Below, piece after piece: positions 42,425 through 50,967 of a stretch of DNA of 64,000 nucleotides. Numbering within the stretch: position 1 is the first letter of the stretch; each line of letters begins with the position of its first letter. The notes beneath the pieces are model-generated. The model saw nothing but the letters and a program-made list of their open reading frames with translations. It was not told where the DNA came from and did not search any database. The stretch covers positions 62,001 to 126,000 of the forward strand of contig NZ_BAAAUT010000009.1 in assembly GCF_039534085.1 (NCBI RefSeq), in the 5' to 3' direction. The DNA comes from Planomonospora_B alba (GTDB lineage: Bacteria > Actinomycetota > Actinomycetes > Streptosporangiales > Streptosporangiaceae). A program made the position numbers and the translations under genes.

Positions 42425-45250
42425 GTGGAGCCGCAAAAGGTGCAAAGCACGCTGGTGGGGCGGTTGACGGAGCTCGACCGGCTGCTCGCCGTACTGCGCT
42501 CCGCCGCCGAGGGAACGGCCGGGGTCGCCCTGGTGGGAGGCGACGCCGGCATCGGCAAGACACGGCTCGTCACCGAACTGGCCGAGCGGGCGCGGGCCGA
42601 CGGCTTCGCCGTGCTCGTCGGGCAGTGCGCCGAACTGGGCGACGCCCTGCCGTACCTGCCGCTGGCCGACGCGCTGCGCGGGGTGGAGGGAGAGCTGCGC
42701 GAGGCGCTGGAGGCGCGCCCGGTCCTCGGCAGACTGCTGCCCGGCGGCGTCGACGGCGGGCCGGAGAGCGCCTCGCGCCTCACCCAGCAGCAGCTGTTCG
42801 GCTCGGTGCTCGGCTTCCTGGCCACGCGGCCCGTCCTGCTGATCCTGGAGGACCTGCACTGGGCCGACCAGTCCACCCGCGACCTGCTGGTCTTCCTCAG
42901 CCGGATGCTGCAGAGCGAGCCGGTCTGCCTGGTCGGCACCTACCGGACCGACGACATCCACCGCCGCCACCCGCTCCGCCGCGTGCTCGCCGAGCTCAAA
43001 CGCCTGCCGTCGGTCACGTCGGTCGAGCTGAGCCCGCTCGACCGCGGTGAGATGGCCGACTACGTCGCGCTGCTCGGCGGGACCGACGCCCGGATGATCG
43101 ACGAGGTCGTCGACCGCGCGGAGGGCAACCCCTTCTACGCCGAGGAGCTCCTCGAAGCGGCCATCGAGGGCAGCGCGATGACCGACGGCCTGGCCAGCCT
43201 GCTGCTCTCCCGCGCCGAGCAGCTCTCCGACCCCGCCCAGCGGGTGCTGCGCGGCGCGGCCGTCGCCGGGCGGAAGGTCGACCACGGACTGCTGCAGGAG
43301 GTCTCCGGCCTCGACGACCTGGCCTTCGAGGAGGCCATGCGGGAGATCGTCTCGCGCGGGCTCATCCGCCCCTCCGGAGAGTACGGCTACGCCTTCCGCC
43401 ACGCCCTGCTCCAGGAGGCCGTCTACACCGACCTGCTGCCCGGCGAGCGCACCCGCCTGCACGCCGAGTTCGCCCGGCTGCTGAGCGGGCGGGGCGGCAG
43501 CGCGGCCGAGCTCGCCCACCACTACCTGGCCGCGCACGACCTCTCCGGCGCGCTGGCCGCCTCGGTCGAGGCCGGGCGCCGGGCCGAGCGGCTCGGCGCC
43601 CCCGCCGAGGCCCACCGCCACTTCGAGCGGGCGCTCGGCCTGTGGGACCGCGTCCCCGACGCCGAGAGCCTCACCGGCACCGACCACACCCGCCTCGCGC
43701 TGCGCACCGCCGCCGCCGCGGCCGACATGGGCGACAACCACCGGGCCGCCGCCCACATGCGGGCGCTGCCCCCGTCGGCCGAGGTCTGCGAGCGGCTGGC
43801 CTACTACCTCTACGACGCCGGACAGGAGGCGGAGGCGACCACCGTCGCCGAGGCCGCCGTCACGGCGGACCCCCAAGGGCCCCTGCTGGCCCGGGCCCTG
43901 GCCACCTTCGCCCGGACGGTCTTCTGGACCGCGCGCCACGCCGAGGCCGAGCCGCTCGCCGAACGGGCCCTGGAGGTGGCGCGCGCCACCGGCGCCCGCG
44001 ACGCGGAGAAGGGCGCGCTGATCATGCTCGCCTCCTGCGCGGAGTACACCGGCGACCGGGCCCGCGCCGAGGAGCTGTTCGCCCAGGTCGCGGCGGCGGA
44101 CTCCGGCGACCTCGCCATGGACCTGCGCGGGATCTTCCACTACGCGCGCATCCAGTCGGAGCGGGGCGCCCTGGAGGCCGCCGCCGCGACCGCCGACCGC
44201 GGCATCCGGCTGGCGGCCGAGACCGGCCTGTCCTGGAGCACGTACGGCACCGACCTGCGGTTCCTCCGATTCATGATCCACTACATCGCCGGGGAGTGGG
44301 AGCAGGCCCGCGCCAGCGGGTTCGGCAGGCGCGTCGGCACGATCCCCGAGGCGGTCCTGTCCTCGTTCGCGCTCTTCGTCGAGGTTGCCATGGGCCTGCC
44401 CGAGGTCGAGGAGCGGCTGGCCTGGCTCCGGCCGTTCTGGTCGGACACCCTCGTCGCCTACATGTCCCGGGGCCTGGCCGCCGAGCACGCCCTCTGGCGG
44501 GGAGACCCCGGGCGGGCGCTGGAGCACGTCACCGCGGTGCTCGGCGTCCTGGAACCCATGGACAGCGGATGCATCCGCATCGGCGCCGTCGGCCTGTGGG
44601 CCCTGGCCGAGCTGGGCCGTACCGACGGGGCCGACGAACTGCTCGCCCGGGCCCGGGGCGGGTCCCGGGCCGGCATGGGCCGGGAGGGCAAGGCGTGGCT
44701 GCTGCGGGCGGAGGCCGAGTGGCACCGGGTCCACGGCCGCCTCGACGCCGATGCCTGGCGCGCGGTGGTGGAGGCGTTCGACTACGGGTTCGTCTACGAG
44801 GTCGCGCGCTCCCGGTGGCGGCTGGCCGAGGCGCTGCTGGCCGCCGGAGACCGCACCGCCGCGCACCGCGAGTGGGAGCAGGCGGCCAAGACCGCCGACT
44901 CCCTCGGTGCGCGGCCGCTGGCCGGGGCCCTGGCGGAACTGGGGCGCCGGGCGCGGTTCGGTCCGGTGCGGAGGCCGGACCCCGCGGGGCGGGCCGGAGC
45001 GCAGGGCCGGGCGGAGCGCGGCGCGGGCCGGACGGGGCCGGAGAGCCGGGTCCAGGCCGGGGCGCTGACCGGCCGCGAGCGGGAGGTGCTCGCCCTGGTG
45101 GCCGAGGGGCTGCCGAACCGGGAGATCGGCGAGCGGCTGTTCATCGCCCCGAAGACGGTGAGCGTGCACGTCTCCAACATCCTCGGCAAGCTCGGCGTCT
45201 CCTCCCGGACCCAGGCCGTCGCCGCGGCCCGCAGGGCGGGGCTGCTCTGA
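42425..45250 (+). CDS. LAL-type (large ATP-binding LuxR) transcriptional regulator
   Basis: A 941-residue regulator. An N-terminal AAA ATPase (Walker A GGDAGIGKT near residue 40, Walker B LLILEDLHWAD near 145), a central TPR-rich helical region (about 300-840) and a C-terminal LuxR helix-turn-helix (ALTGREREVLALVAEGLPNRE, cut LTGREREVLALVAEGL; FIAPKTVSVHVSNILGKLGV). LAL proteins often activate secondary metabolism or sugar use. The start is GTG 42425, with GATACT eight bases upstream, so the transcript may be leaderless; frames extending further upstream enter the LysE gene. Its 3' end is tandemly duplicated in the following non-coding DNA. Confidence 0.94.
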   Translation: MEPQKVQSTLVGRLTELDRLLAVLRSAAEGTAGVALVGGDAGIGKTRLVTELAERARADGFAVLVGQCAELGDALPYLPLADALRGVEGELREALEARPVLGRLLPGGVDGGPESASRLTQQQLFGSVLGFLATRPVLLILEDLHWADQSTRDLLVFLSRMLQSEPVCLVGTYRTDDIHRRHPLRRVLAELKRLPSVTSVELSPLDRGEMADYVALLGGTDARMIDEVVDRAEGNPFYAEELLEAAIEGSAMTDGLASLLLSRAEQLSDPAQRVLRGAAVAGRKVDHGLLQEVSGLDDLAFEEAMREIVSRGLIRPSGEYGYAFRHALLQEAVYTDLLPGERTRLHAEFARLLSGRGGSAAELAHHYLAAHDLSGALAASVEAGRRAERLGAPAEAHRHFERALGLWDRVPDAESLTGTDHTRLALRTAAAAADMGDNHRAAAHMRALPPSAEVCERLAYYLYDAGQEAEATTVAEAAVTADPQGPLLARALATFARTVFWTARHAEAEPLAERALEVARATGARDAEKGALIMLASCAEYTGDRARAEELFAQVAAADSGDLAMDLRGIFHYARIQSERGALEAAAATADRGIRLAAETGLSWSTYGTDLRFLRFMIHYIAGEWEQARASGFGRRVGTIPEAVLSSFALFVEVAMGLPEVEERLAWLRPFWSDTLVAYMSRGLAAEHALWRGDPGRALEHVTAVLGVLEPMDSGCIRIGAVGLWALAELGRTDGADELLARARGGSRAGMGREGKAWLLRAEAEWHRVHGRLDADAWRAVVEAFDYGFVYEVARSRWRLAEALLAAGDRTAAHREWEQAAKTADSLGARPLAGALAELGRRARFGPVRRPDPAGRAGAQGRAERGAGRTGPESRVQAGALTGREREVLALVAEGLPNREIGERLFIAPKTVSVHVSNILGKLGVSSRTQAVAAARRAGLL

Positions 45251-45390
45251 CCGCGGCCCGTGGGGCGGGGCTGGTTTGACCGCGGCCCGTGGGGCGGGGC
45301 TGGTTTGACCGCGGCCGCGGGGCGGGCGTGTTCTGACCGCGGCCGCGGGGCGGGCGTGTTCTGACCGCGGCCCGCGGGGCGGGCCGCGCG
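45248..45390. repeat. 28-29-bp tandem repeats copied from the 3' end of the LAL gene
   Basis: Five units each begin TGACCGCGGCC: 45248, 45277, 45306, 45334 and 45362 (last partial). The last 29 bp of the gene (CCGCGGCCCGCAGGGCGGGG then CTGCTCTGA) align to the next unit with 25 of 29 identities, so the final codons and stop have been serially duplicated. Unit length 29, 29, 28, 28 shifts frame. The region 45251-45592 contains no gene. Confidence 0.85.
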
Positions 45391-45414
45391 GGGGCCTGGC
45401 GGCGTGATCCGCTC

Positions 45415-45540
45415 CGTGCGGTGGAGGCCGGCTCGTGGGGGCTTGGTCGTGCGGTGGAGGCCGGCTCGTGGGGCGGAGGCCCAGGTCTGCGGCGGAGGCC
45501 TGGTCGTGGAGCGGAGACCCGGCCGTGCGGTGGAGCGCGC
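45415..45540. repeat. Imperfect direct repeats before the single-domain response regulator
   Basis: CGTGCGGTGGAGGCCGGCTC plus CGTGGGG occurs at 45415-45440 and 45449-45474, and related GCGG(C/T)GGAG(G/A)C units continue to 45540. Non-coding between the LAL gene and the response regulator. Confidence 0.6.
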
Positions 45541-45592
45541 TTCGGGAGGGGAGAAGGACCTCGGGAGCGGGGCCTTCGGGAGCGGGGAGGGG

Positions 45593-45985
45593 TCAGCCCC
45601 TCCCCGGGAGGAGGTCGCGGACGACCTGGATGAGCTCGGCCGGATCGAACGGCTTGGGAAGGTAGGCGTGCACCCCGATCTCCTCCCCGCGCCGCTTGTC
45701 CTCCTCCTGCGCGCGGGCGGTGATCAGGACCACCTTGATGTGGCCGGTGTCCGGGCCGCTGCGCAGCCGGGTGGCGGTCGTCCAGCCGTCCAGCCTCGGC
45801 ATCATGACGTCCAGCGTGATCACGTCGGGTTTCACGTCGCGCACCCGGTCCAGGCAGTCCTGCCCGTCGGTGGCGGTCTCCACCTGGAAGCCCTCCAGCG
45901 TGAGGTTGACCGCGATGAGCTGCCGGATGACCTCGTCGTCGTCGACGACCAGTATCTTGCCCAGAACCTCGTCCACGGCCGCCAA
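45593..45985 (-). CDS. Single-domain response regulator
   Basis: A 130-residue receiver-only protein. The acidic pair is in ILVVDDDEVI, the phosphoacceptor Asp in VITLDVMMPRLDGW, Thr in VLITARAQ and Lys in AYLPKPFDP. There is no output domain. TTG 45985 or GTG 45976 may be the start. No histidine kinase is adjacent. Such stand-alone receivers act through protein interaction. Confidence 0.93.
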   Translation of the reverse strand: MAAVDEVLGKILVVDDDEVIRQLIAVNLTLEGFQVETATDGQDCLDRVRDVKPDVITLDVMMPRLDGWTTATRLRSGPDTGHIKVVLITARAQEEDKRRGEEIGVHAYLPKPFDPAELIQVVRDLLPGRG

Positions 45986-46353
45986 GCTAACCCGTCTGGA
46001 ACGATCATGCGAGGCTTTCGGCGGATACGGGACTCCGGCGGAACCCGGCTCCCGGTGGGGAGGCCGCCTCCTCGGTACGCAACCCGGTCCCCGATGTGGA
46101 ACCCGGCCCTCGGCACGGGGACGGGGATCCCGGAGAACGATCGGGACGGGAGCCCCGGAGGACGTCCGGACCGGAACCCCGGAGGACGTCCGGACCGGAA
46201 CCCCGGAGGGCGTCCCACGCGGGCGGTCGGCCGTCCACAGGTGGTGGGAGCGCTCGGCAGGCCTTCCACAGAACCAGGTTCGGCTCCATGGTGATCACCC
46301 CGCTCTGCGGATCCTGAGGCCTCGACCGCCCATCGAGCCGAGGAGGTCCGCAC
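45986..46353. other. 368-bp intergenic region with 24-bp tandem repeat
   Basis: Divergent region between the response regulator and the NlpC/P60 gene. CCCCGGAGGACGTCCGGACC plus GGAA is repeated at 46154-46177 and 46178-46201, followed by a partial third copy to 46216. GAGGAGG at 46341 is the ribosome-binding site of the next gene. No gene is seen. Confidence 0.6.
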
Positions 46354-47235
46354 ATGATCGTCGCTCTCACCGTCGCCGCCGCTCTCACCGCAGCACCCGC
46401 CGGTGACGCGGAAGCCGTCCAGACGTGGCCGTCCTGCCCGTCCTCGCTCCACGGGCTTCCGGGCCGGCTGCGGCACTGGATCCCCGAGGAGGTGTGGTCC
46501 ATGATCACCGGCCTCTGCGGGAGCGGGCGGACGACCGGGTCCGCGGCCGCGCCGGGCGTTCCATCCGGGCGGGCGCCCGCCCTCCGGCCGGGGCAGGGCT
46601 CCCATCCCGTGCCCGCGCCCGGACTGCGACCCGCGCCCAGGCCGGGGGAGCCGGAGCGGCCACCGCTCGCACCCGCCGCACCGCGACCGTCGGGGAAGCC
46701 GTCCGAGGCAGGCCCGCCGAGGTCTCCGGAGCGGCCGTCCGTGCCGAGGCAACGGGATCCCGAACCGGAGAAGCGGCCGTCCGTGCCGCGGCAGCGCGAG
46801 CCCAGATCCCCGGAGCGGCCGTCCACCGTCCGGACCCTCCCCTCACCCGGCCGGACGGCGGCGGCCGCCGCCCTGCGCAGGATCGGCACGCCGTACGTAT
46901 GGGGCGGAGGGTCGAGCACCGGTCCGACGCGAGGCGGCTTCGACTGCTCGGGGCTGGCCATGTACGCCTGGGCCAAGGCCGGAGTCAAGCTCACCCACTA
47001 CACCGGAAGCCAGTTCCGGCAGGGCCGCCGGGTGTCCCTCTCCCGGCTCCGCCCGGGCGATCTGGTCTTCTTCGGCGGCGGCACCGGTGACCCCACCCAC
47101 GTCGGCATCCACGTGAAGAACGGCGTCATGGTCCACGCCCCCAAGGCCGGTGACGTCGTCAGGACCGTGGACTTCACCGGCTCCTCCTACTACCGCGCCC
47201 GCTACCGCGGAGCCGTCCGGCCCTCCACCCGCTGA
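46354..47235 (+). CDS. NlpC/P60 family cell-wall hydrolase
   Basis: A 293-residue secreted protein. A short signal-like N-terminus (MIVALTVAAALTAAPAGDAEA), a long Pro/Arg-rich linker (residues 55-165) with repeated RPSVPRQR units, and a C-terminal NlpC/P60 peptidase domain: YVWGGG, catalytic Cys in GGFDCSGLAMYAW, RPGDLVFFGGG and catalytic His in PTHVGIHVKNG. These enzymes cut stem peptides in peptidoglycan. The signal peptide is shorter than usual. GAGGAGG lies six bases before the ATG. Confidence 0.92.
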   Translation: MIVALTVAAALTAAPAGDAEAVQTWPSCPSSLHGLPGRLRHWIPEEVWSMITGLCGSGRTTGSAAAPGVPSGRAPALRPGQGSHPVPAPGLRPAPRPGEPERPPLAPAAPRPSGKPSEAGPPRSPERPSVPRQRDPEPEKRPSVPRQREPRSPERPSTVRTLPSPGRTAAAAALRRIGTPYVWGGGSSTGPTRGGFDCSGLAMYAWAKAGVKLTHYTGSQFRQGRRVSLSRLRPGDLVFFGGGTGDPTHVGIHVKNGVMVHAPKAGDVVRTVDFTGSSYYRARYRGAVRPSTR

Positions 47236-47263
47236 CCGAGCGACCCCTGAGATCATCTGTTGG

Positions 47264-47294
47264 GCATTCGAGTTGCCGGTTCGCTGCCGAATGC
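47264..47294. promoter_or_regulatory. Inverted repeat in the tRNA-Arg promoter region
   Basis: GCATTCG (47264-47270) and CGAATGC (47288-47294) flank the presumed -35 area; TAGCCT at 47298-47303 is a possible -10, 13 bp before the tRNA. The inverted repeat could instead be the end of the NlpC/P60 transcript. Confidence 0.4.
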
Positions 47295-47315
47295 TGGTAG
47301 CCTAATCACTCGTTG

Positions 47316-47390
47316 GCCCCCTTAGCTCAGGGGATAGAGCACCGGCCTCCGGAGCCGGGTGCGCAGGTTCGAATCCTGCAGGGGGCACCA
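47316..47390 (+). tRNA. tRNA-Arg (anticodon CCG)
   Basis: A 75-nt tRNA with CCA encoded. The acceptor stem GCCCCCT pairs with AGGGGGC; the D arm is AGCTC-AGGGGATA-GAGC; the anticodon stem CCGGC/GCCGG encloses loop CTCCGGA with anticodon CCG; the T arm is GCAGG-TTCGAAT-CCTGC. Discriminator A. tRNA-Arg genes are frequent phage and integrative-element attachment sites. Confidence 0.97.
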
Positions 47391-47394
47391 ACAG

Positions 47395-47427
47395 AAGGCC
47401 AGGGCAGATATCGTCTGCCCTGGCCTT
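47395..47427 (+). terminator. tRNA-Arg terminator
   Basis: AAGGCCAGGGCAGA (47395-47408) and TCTGCCCTGGCCTT (47414-47427) form a perfect 14-bp stem with loop TATCG, 5 bp after the tRNA. Confidence 0.92.
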
Positions 47428-47811
47428 TCGCTCGCTCCGGCGGAGGCCTCGTCCTTGTCATCCTGCGACGACCGGAGACACCGGATGACGCACGCTGCGG
47501 GACAGCCGTGGGACATGATCGTCCTGCTCGCCCTGGGCCGGAGGAGCTTCGGCCGCCGGGTCTCCTATTGCCTCTGACCGGTTCGCGCTGGCATCATCCG
47601 AACATGATCGAGAGAATCGAGTCCTGCGTCCGCCGGTGAGCGCGACGACCGAGCCTGAATCGCTCGGACCCCGAACCGCTCTGTTCGACCACGCGCTGCA
47701 CCTGCATCGGCAAGATCCGGATTCACCCCTACCGGCGCGCGTTGCGCTCCCGGCTGGTGCCGATTGCGTGACCGCACGTGCTCCATCTCCTGCTGCGGTG
47801 CCGTCGTCGGC
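47428..47811. other. Gene-poor stretch downstream of tRNA-Arg
   Basis: Lower GC than the flanks and no convincing complete gene. A frame from GTG 47636 begins in a protein-like way (SATTEPESLGPRTALFDHAL) and then loses sense, so it may be the eroded start of a lost gene. Confidence 0.4.
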
Positions 47812-48291
47812 TCAATCCCAATGGTTGAACAGCAGCTCGCCGAAGGTCTCCGGCTTCCAATAGGCGATCTCTCGGTGTTCTGCGTCGCCGAGGTCTGAGG
47901 TATCGATCAAGTCGATGGGGGTCTCCAGTTCGCTTCTCGTCAGGAGGCGGAAGGCACCCGAAGACCTCAGCGCCACTCCGAGATCATTCCGGTCGTCGAT
48001 GAAGACCACATGGCCTGCCGGAACTCGGGCAAGCGCGATGAACGGCAAGTGCGTGTGCCCGAGCACCGCTGCGCTCAGCCCTCCACACCTGATCACGGCT
48101 GTGTGGAAGTTCGGTGTGACCCCAGGTGGCGTGATCTCCAGGACCCTGCCGTGCACGAGCCGGGCCGCCTGGTGGCAGACGGAGGCGAAGACCCGCGGAT
48201 CCACCAATGGAAGCGGTTCCGCTACGTGATCTCGGAATCCTGTCGCGCCTCGTGGCGGGCGAATCACGCCCGAGCCTCGTTCGATCGGCAT
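47812..48291 (-). CDS. Uncharacterised protein, 159 aa
   Basis: A 159-residue soluble protein starting MPIERGSGVIRPPRGATGF, with LGHTHLPFIALARVPAGHVV, FIDDRNDLGVALRSSG and a C-terminal YWKPETFGELLFNHWD. No signal peptide or membrane helix. I do not recognise the family. GC content is visibly lower than in neighbours and codon use is less biased, which suggests acquisition by transfer. ATG 48291 has AGGAG five bases upstream and is preferred to an upstream frame start. Confidence 0.68.
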   Translation of the reverse strand: MPIERGSGVIRPPRGATGFRDHVAEPLPLVDPRVFASVCHQAARLVHGRVLEITPPGVTPNFHTAVIRCGGLSAAVLGHTHLPFIALARVPAGHVVFIDDRNDLGVALRSSGAFRLLTRSELETPIDLIDTSDLGDAEHREIAYWKPETFGELLFNHWD

Positions 48292-48617
48292 CGGCGCTCC
48301 TGGCTGTCGGTTCGAGGATGGTCTCAGCATAGGGATCCGGTTCGCGCCGGCGCCTCATGATGAGCATGGGCGACGAACCGTACGGGGCCGGGAGAGCGGG
48401 AGAAAGCGCAGGTGATCGGCCATCGCTCGTATGGAGCGACGATCCGCTGTCACGGTGATCGCCATCCGTTGCTCCGGGGGCGTGTTGATCGGCGGGAGCC
48501 ATCCCGCCTCCCGGGGGCGTGTCGGTTCCGTGATCCGGCGGAGACCTCCAGGACCGGTTCGCCGGGTCATGGTGGTCCCGGACGCGGAAGGCAATCATGA
48601 CGATCGGAGACAGGTAG
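48292..48617. other. 326-bp gap without a supported gene
   Basis: Between two divergent unknown genes. Short open frames on both strands overlap one another, lack ribosome-binding sites and show no recognisable motif. It must contain promoters for both neighbours. Confidence 0.4.
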
Positions 48618-49091
48618 GTGTCGCAGGCTCTCGCGCGGCTCGTGCGGTCCTTCGCGGACGAGGAACTGGTCCTGGACAGGGGGAGCCCGAACACGGAGGC
48701 GCGAAGCAACCTGATGGTCTTCGGCTTCGATTCCGAGGACTTCGACGCGGCACCCGTCGGACAGGCTCTCGGTGCGGTCGGCGATCGGCTCCGTGAACGG
48801 TTCGCCGACGTTCCGGGGCCGGTGACGTTCTACGCCCGGTACGACGAGCAGGCCGGCCAGTTGCGCTGCTCGGTCGCCTCTGCCGAGCCGGACGGTCTGC
48901 CGTTCGGGGGCCGGTCCCGGCCCGTGAGCACTCCCGCGCCCGCGCTCGCCCTCATGGCTGCCGATGATACGGATCCCGGTGTGGTGCCCTGGACCGACCT
49001 CGAAGGGGCGTCCGCCGAAGAAACCGCTGATCCGGACGAGGGCGCCGGGCGTCCGTTCCCGGTCTTCACCGTGAGGCTCACCCGGTCCTGA
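48618..49091 (+). CDS. Uncharacterised protein, 157 aa
   Basis: A 157-residue acidic protein: SQALARLVRSFADEELVLDR, LMVFGFDSEDFDAAPVG, VPGPVTFYARYDEQAGQLRC and a C-terminal FPVFTVRLTRS. The pattern of strands and two helices suggests a small alpha/beta domain, of the size seen in immunity or effector-accessory proteins, but I cannot assign a family. GTG 48618 follows GGAGACAGGTAG. It lies in the lower-GC island downstream of tRNA-Arg. Confidence 0.62.
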   Translation: MSQALARLVRSFADEELVLDRGSPNTEARSNLMVFGFDSEDFDAAPVGQALGAVGDRLRERFADVPGPVTFYARYDEQAGQLRCSVASAEPDGLPFGGRSRPVSTPAPALALMAADDTDPGVVPWTDLEGASAEETADPDEGAGRPFPVFTVRLTRS

Positions 49092-49201
49092 CATGGGCAT
49101 CGCAGATCGCCGAATTGTTCTTGTGATTCGATCCGGCGGTGCCGCACAGGGCCGGTCACACCATCGTCCCGGCGCCACCGGGCGGGCGCTAGGGTGACGT
49201 C

Positions 49202-49558
49202 GTGATCAACAAGCCGCCGGGATGGTCCTACCCGGTCGTCTTCTCGGCCGCGGCGGCCGTCATCCTGAATGTGGGCCAGCTATCCGTACTGGTACGGAAT
49301 CGAGATGTTCTTGTTCGCGATCCCGGTAGGCTCGCTGCTGCTCGCTTACTGCTGCGGCAGCCGGGGGTCTCCTCGGTGGGTGCCGGTACCACCAGGCCCG
49401 AGCAGGTCACCGAGAACGCCGCGGCGTCCGGCAGGACGATCGACGAGGCCGCTTTGAAGCGCGTGGACGAGGTGCTCGGAGACCTCGTCGACCGGGGTCC
49501 CGGCAAGACCGCGCAGATGATGGCGGTCAAGCCGGACTGGATGAGAACCGCACACTGA
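49202..49558 (+). pseudogene. Chimeric relic: frameshifted small membrane protein joined to aldo/keto reductase C-terminus
   Basis: The first 23 codons (INKPPGWSYPVVFSAAAAVIL) read like a membrane protein that continues in another frame as MWASYPYWYGIEMFLFAIPV and GSLLLAYCCG; one extra base near 49269 explains the shift. From about 49355 the original frame reads QPGVSSVGAGTTRPEQVTEN, AAASGRTIDEAALKRVDEVL and DRGPGKTA, the characteristic C-terminus of an aldo/keto reductase, with the rest of that enzyme absent. It looks like debris from a deletion or rearrangement, not a functional gene. Confidence 0.72.
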
Positions 49559-49730
49559 CATCGGGCTTCCACGGCGGGTTCCGCCGGGCCCGGTCATGCG
49601 CGGAAGGCGCCGACCCGATCCGGCCGGTGATCCGCCCGGTCCTCCGCTTCTCCGCCGTCCTACGCCGCCCGCCGTCCTACGTGATCCGTCGTCCGTCGCT
49701 CGGCGGCGACCTCCCACCGGCGTGCCCGGC

Positions 49731-50732
49731 TCACCCCCGCGGGGCCGGAGCACGGAGAGCCGCCGCGACCCACGCGAAGAGTGCGGGGTCCTCCTCGCCC
49801 GTGCTGGGCGGTGTCCCGTTGATCAGGGCCACCAGGGACAGGTACCTGCCGTGAGTGGCGTCGTACCGGTCCTCCTCCTGGGGATCCTCACGTCGCATCT
49901 CCTCGACCAGCAGGAAGGCCGTGGCCAGTCGTTCACGCGACTCGGCCGTGGCCTGCCCTCCGGCGACCTCGGCGGCCGCGTTCGCCATGCGAGCGACCAG
50001 CTCCTGCGTCCGTGGAGAGTCCGGCGGCAGCCCGGAACGGTACGCCGTCAAGATGTCCTCCCCGATCTCCGCCCCCTCCCTGTGGACGAAGTCCCACACC
50101 GGCGCGGTGGCCAGGCGCCGTCCCGGGAACGTGGCGTAGGTGTCCTGGAGGTAGGAGCGGACCGCGCGGCGGAACTCCTCGTCCCGCACCAGGTCGGCCA
50201 GCTCGATCCATGCTTCGAGCTGGGCGGCGGTGGGGTCCTCCGGCAGCTGCGGCCGCATCGTCCGCAACCGCTCGACGAAGCCGGGGGGGACGTCGAGGTC
50301 TCCGCCGACCTCGTTCCAGAAGTCGTCGATGATCCGCTCGCGCTCCTCGTCGGGCATCGAGACGAGTTTGTGCATCAGGGCCGCCTGCGCGGCCGTGCCC
50401 CCCTGCTTGACGAGGGTCCTCAGCACGGCTCGTCTGGCCCGCAGGGCACGCTCCCGGCGCTCGACGAGCTCCAGGTGCGCTGCGAGGAGGTCGTGCAGTG
50501 ACGTCTCACCGTCGAGCAGCCGGCGGATGTCGTCCAGTCCGGCGTCCAGGTCGCGGAGGGTGCGGACGAGTTCCAGACGGGCGATCGCGCGGATGTCGTA
50601 CAACCGGTGGCCCGCCTCGGTCACGTGTGTGGGCGGGATGACCCCGGCGTCGGAGTAGAACCGGATGGCGCTGACGCTCAGACCGGTCCGGCGCGCCACG
50701 TCCCCGATCGGGTACAGCTCGTTGTCGTCCAT
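49731..50732 (-). CDS. MerR family transcriptional regulator with large effector domain
   Basis: A 333-residue regulator. The N-terminal MerR winged helix reads YPIGDVARRTGLSVSAIRFY and VTEAGHRLYD, followed by LVRTLRDLDAGLDDIRRLLD and a coiled coil. The remaining 220 residues form a helical effector domain with no Cys-rich metal site, so an organic ligand is more likely than a metal. ATG 50732 is chosen (MDDNELYPIG). A perfect 17-nt palindrome lies 16 bp upstream, probably its own operator. The divergent gene is a carboxymuconolactone decarboxylase. Confidence 0.92.
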   Translation of the reverse strand: MDDNELYPIGDVARRTGLSVSAIRFYSDAGVIPPTHVTEAGHRLYDIRAIARLELVRTLRDLDAGLDDIRRLLDGETSLHDLLAAHLELVERRERALRARRAVLRTLVKQGGTAAQAALMHKLVSMPDEERERIIDDFWNEVGGDLDVPPGFVERLRTMRPQLPEDPTAAQLEAWIELADLVRDEEFRRAVRSYLQDTYATFPGRRLATAPVWDFVHREGAEIGEDILTAYRSGLPPDSPRTQELVARMANAAAEVAGGQATAESRERLATAFLLVEEMRREDPQEEDRYDATHGRYLSLVALINGTPPSTGEEDPALFAWVAAALRAPAPRG

Positions 50733-50747
50733 ACCGTCACTATGGGA

Positions 50748-50764
50748 TCTCAAGCGGCTTGAGA
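50748..50764. promoter_or_regulatory. MerR operator-like palindrome
   Basis: TCTCAAGCGGCTTGAGA is a perfect 8-1-8 palindrome just upstream of the MerR gene. The CTCAAG/CTTGAG arms resemble those of SoxR/MerR-type operators. Confidence 0.75.
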
Positions 50765-50967
50765 CTCAAACCCGCCCGCACAGGCGTGCACGGTCCCGCT
50801 CGAACCTCGGCCGAGACCCTCCGGAGCGACAGGCGCCCGCCTGGTCCCGAACCGCTGCGGTTCCGTCGGAGGCCGTGGCGCGTCCCTGCTCCCGGGCGGG
50901 GCGGCCGACGCCGGACCCGTCGGTCGGCGTGCTCCGGCGGACGTGAGACGCGGGTCACATCCGGCGG

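Noticed and set aside
47313..47639. Open frame covering the tRNA-Arg gene
   Set aside because: It translates the tRNA itself, a well-known false call, and has no protein features after it.
47636..47863. Short frame starting SATTEPESLGPRTALFDHAL
   Set aside because: The first 30 codons look protein-like, but the rest does not and it overlaps the opposite gene; at most an eroded remnant.
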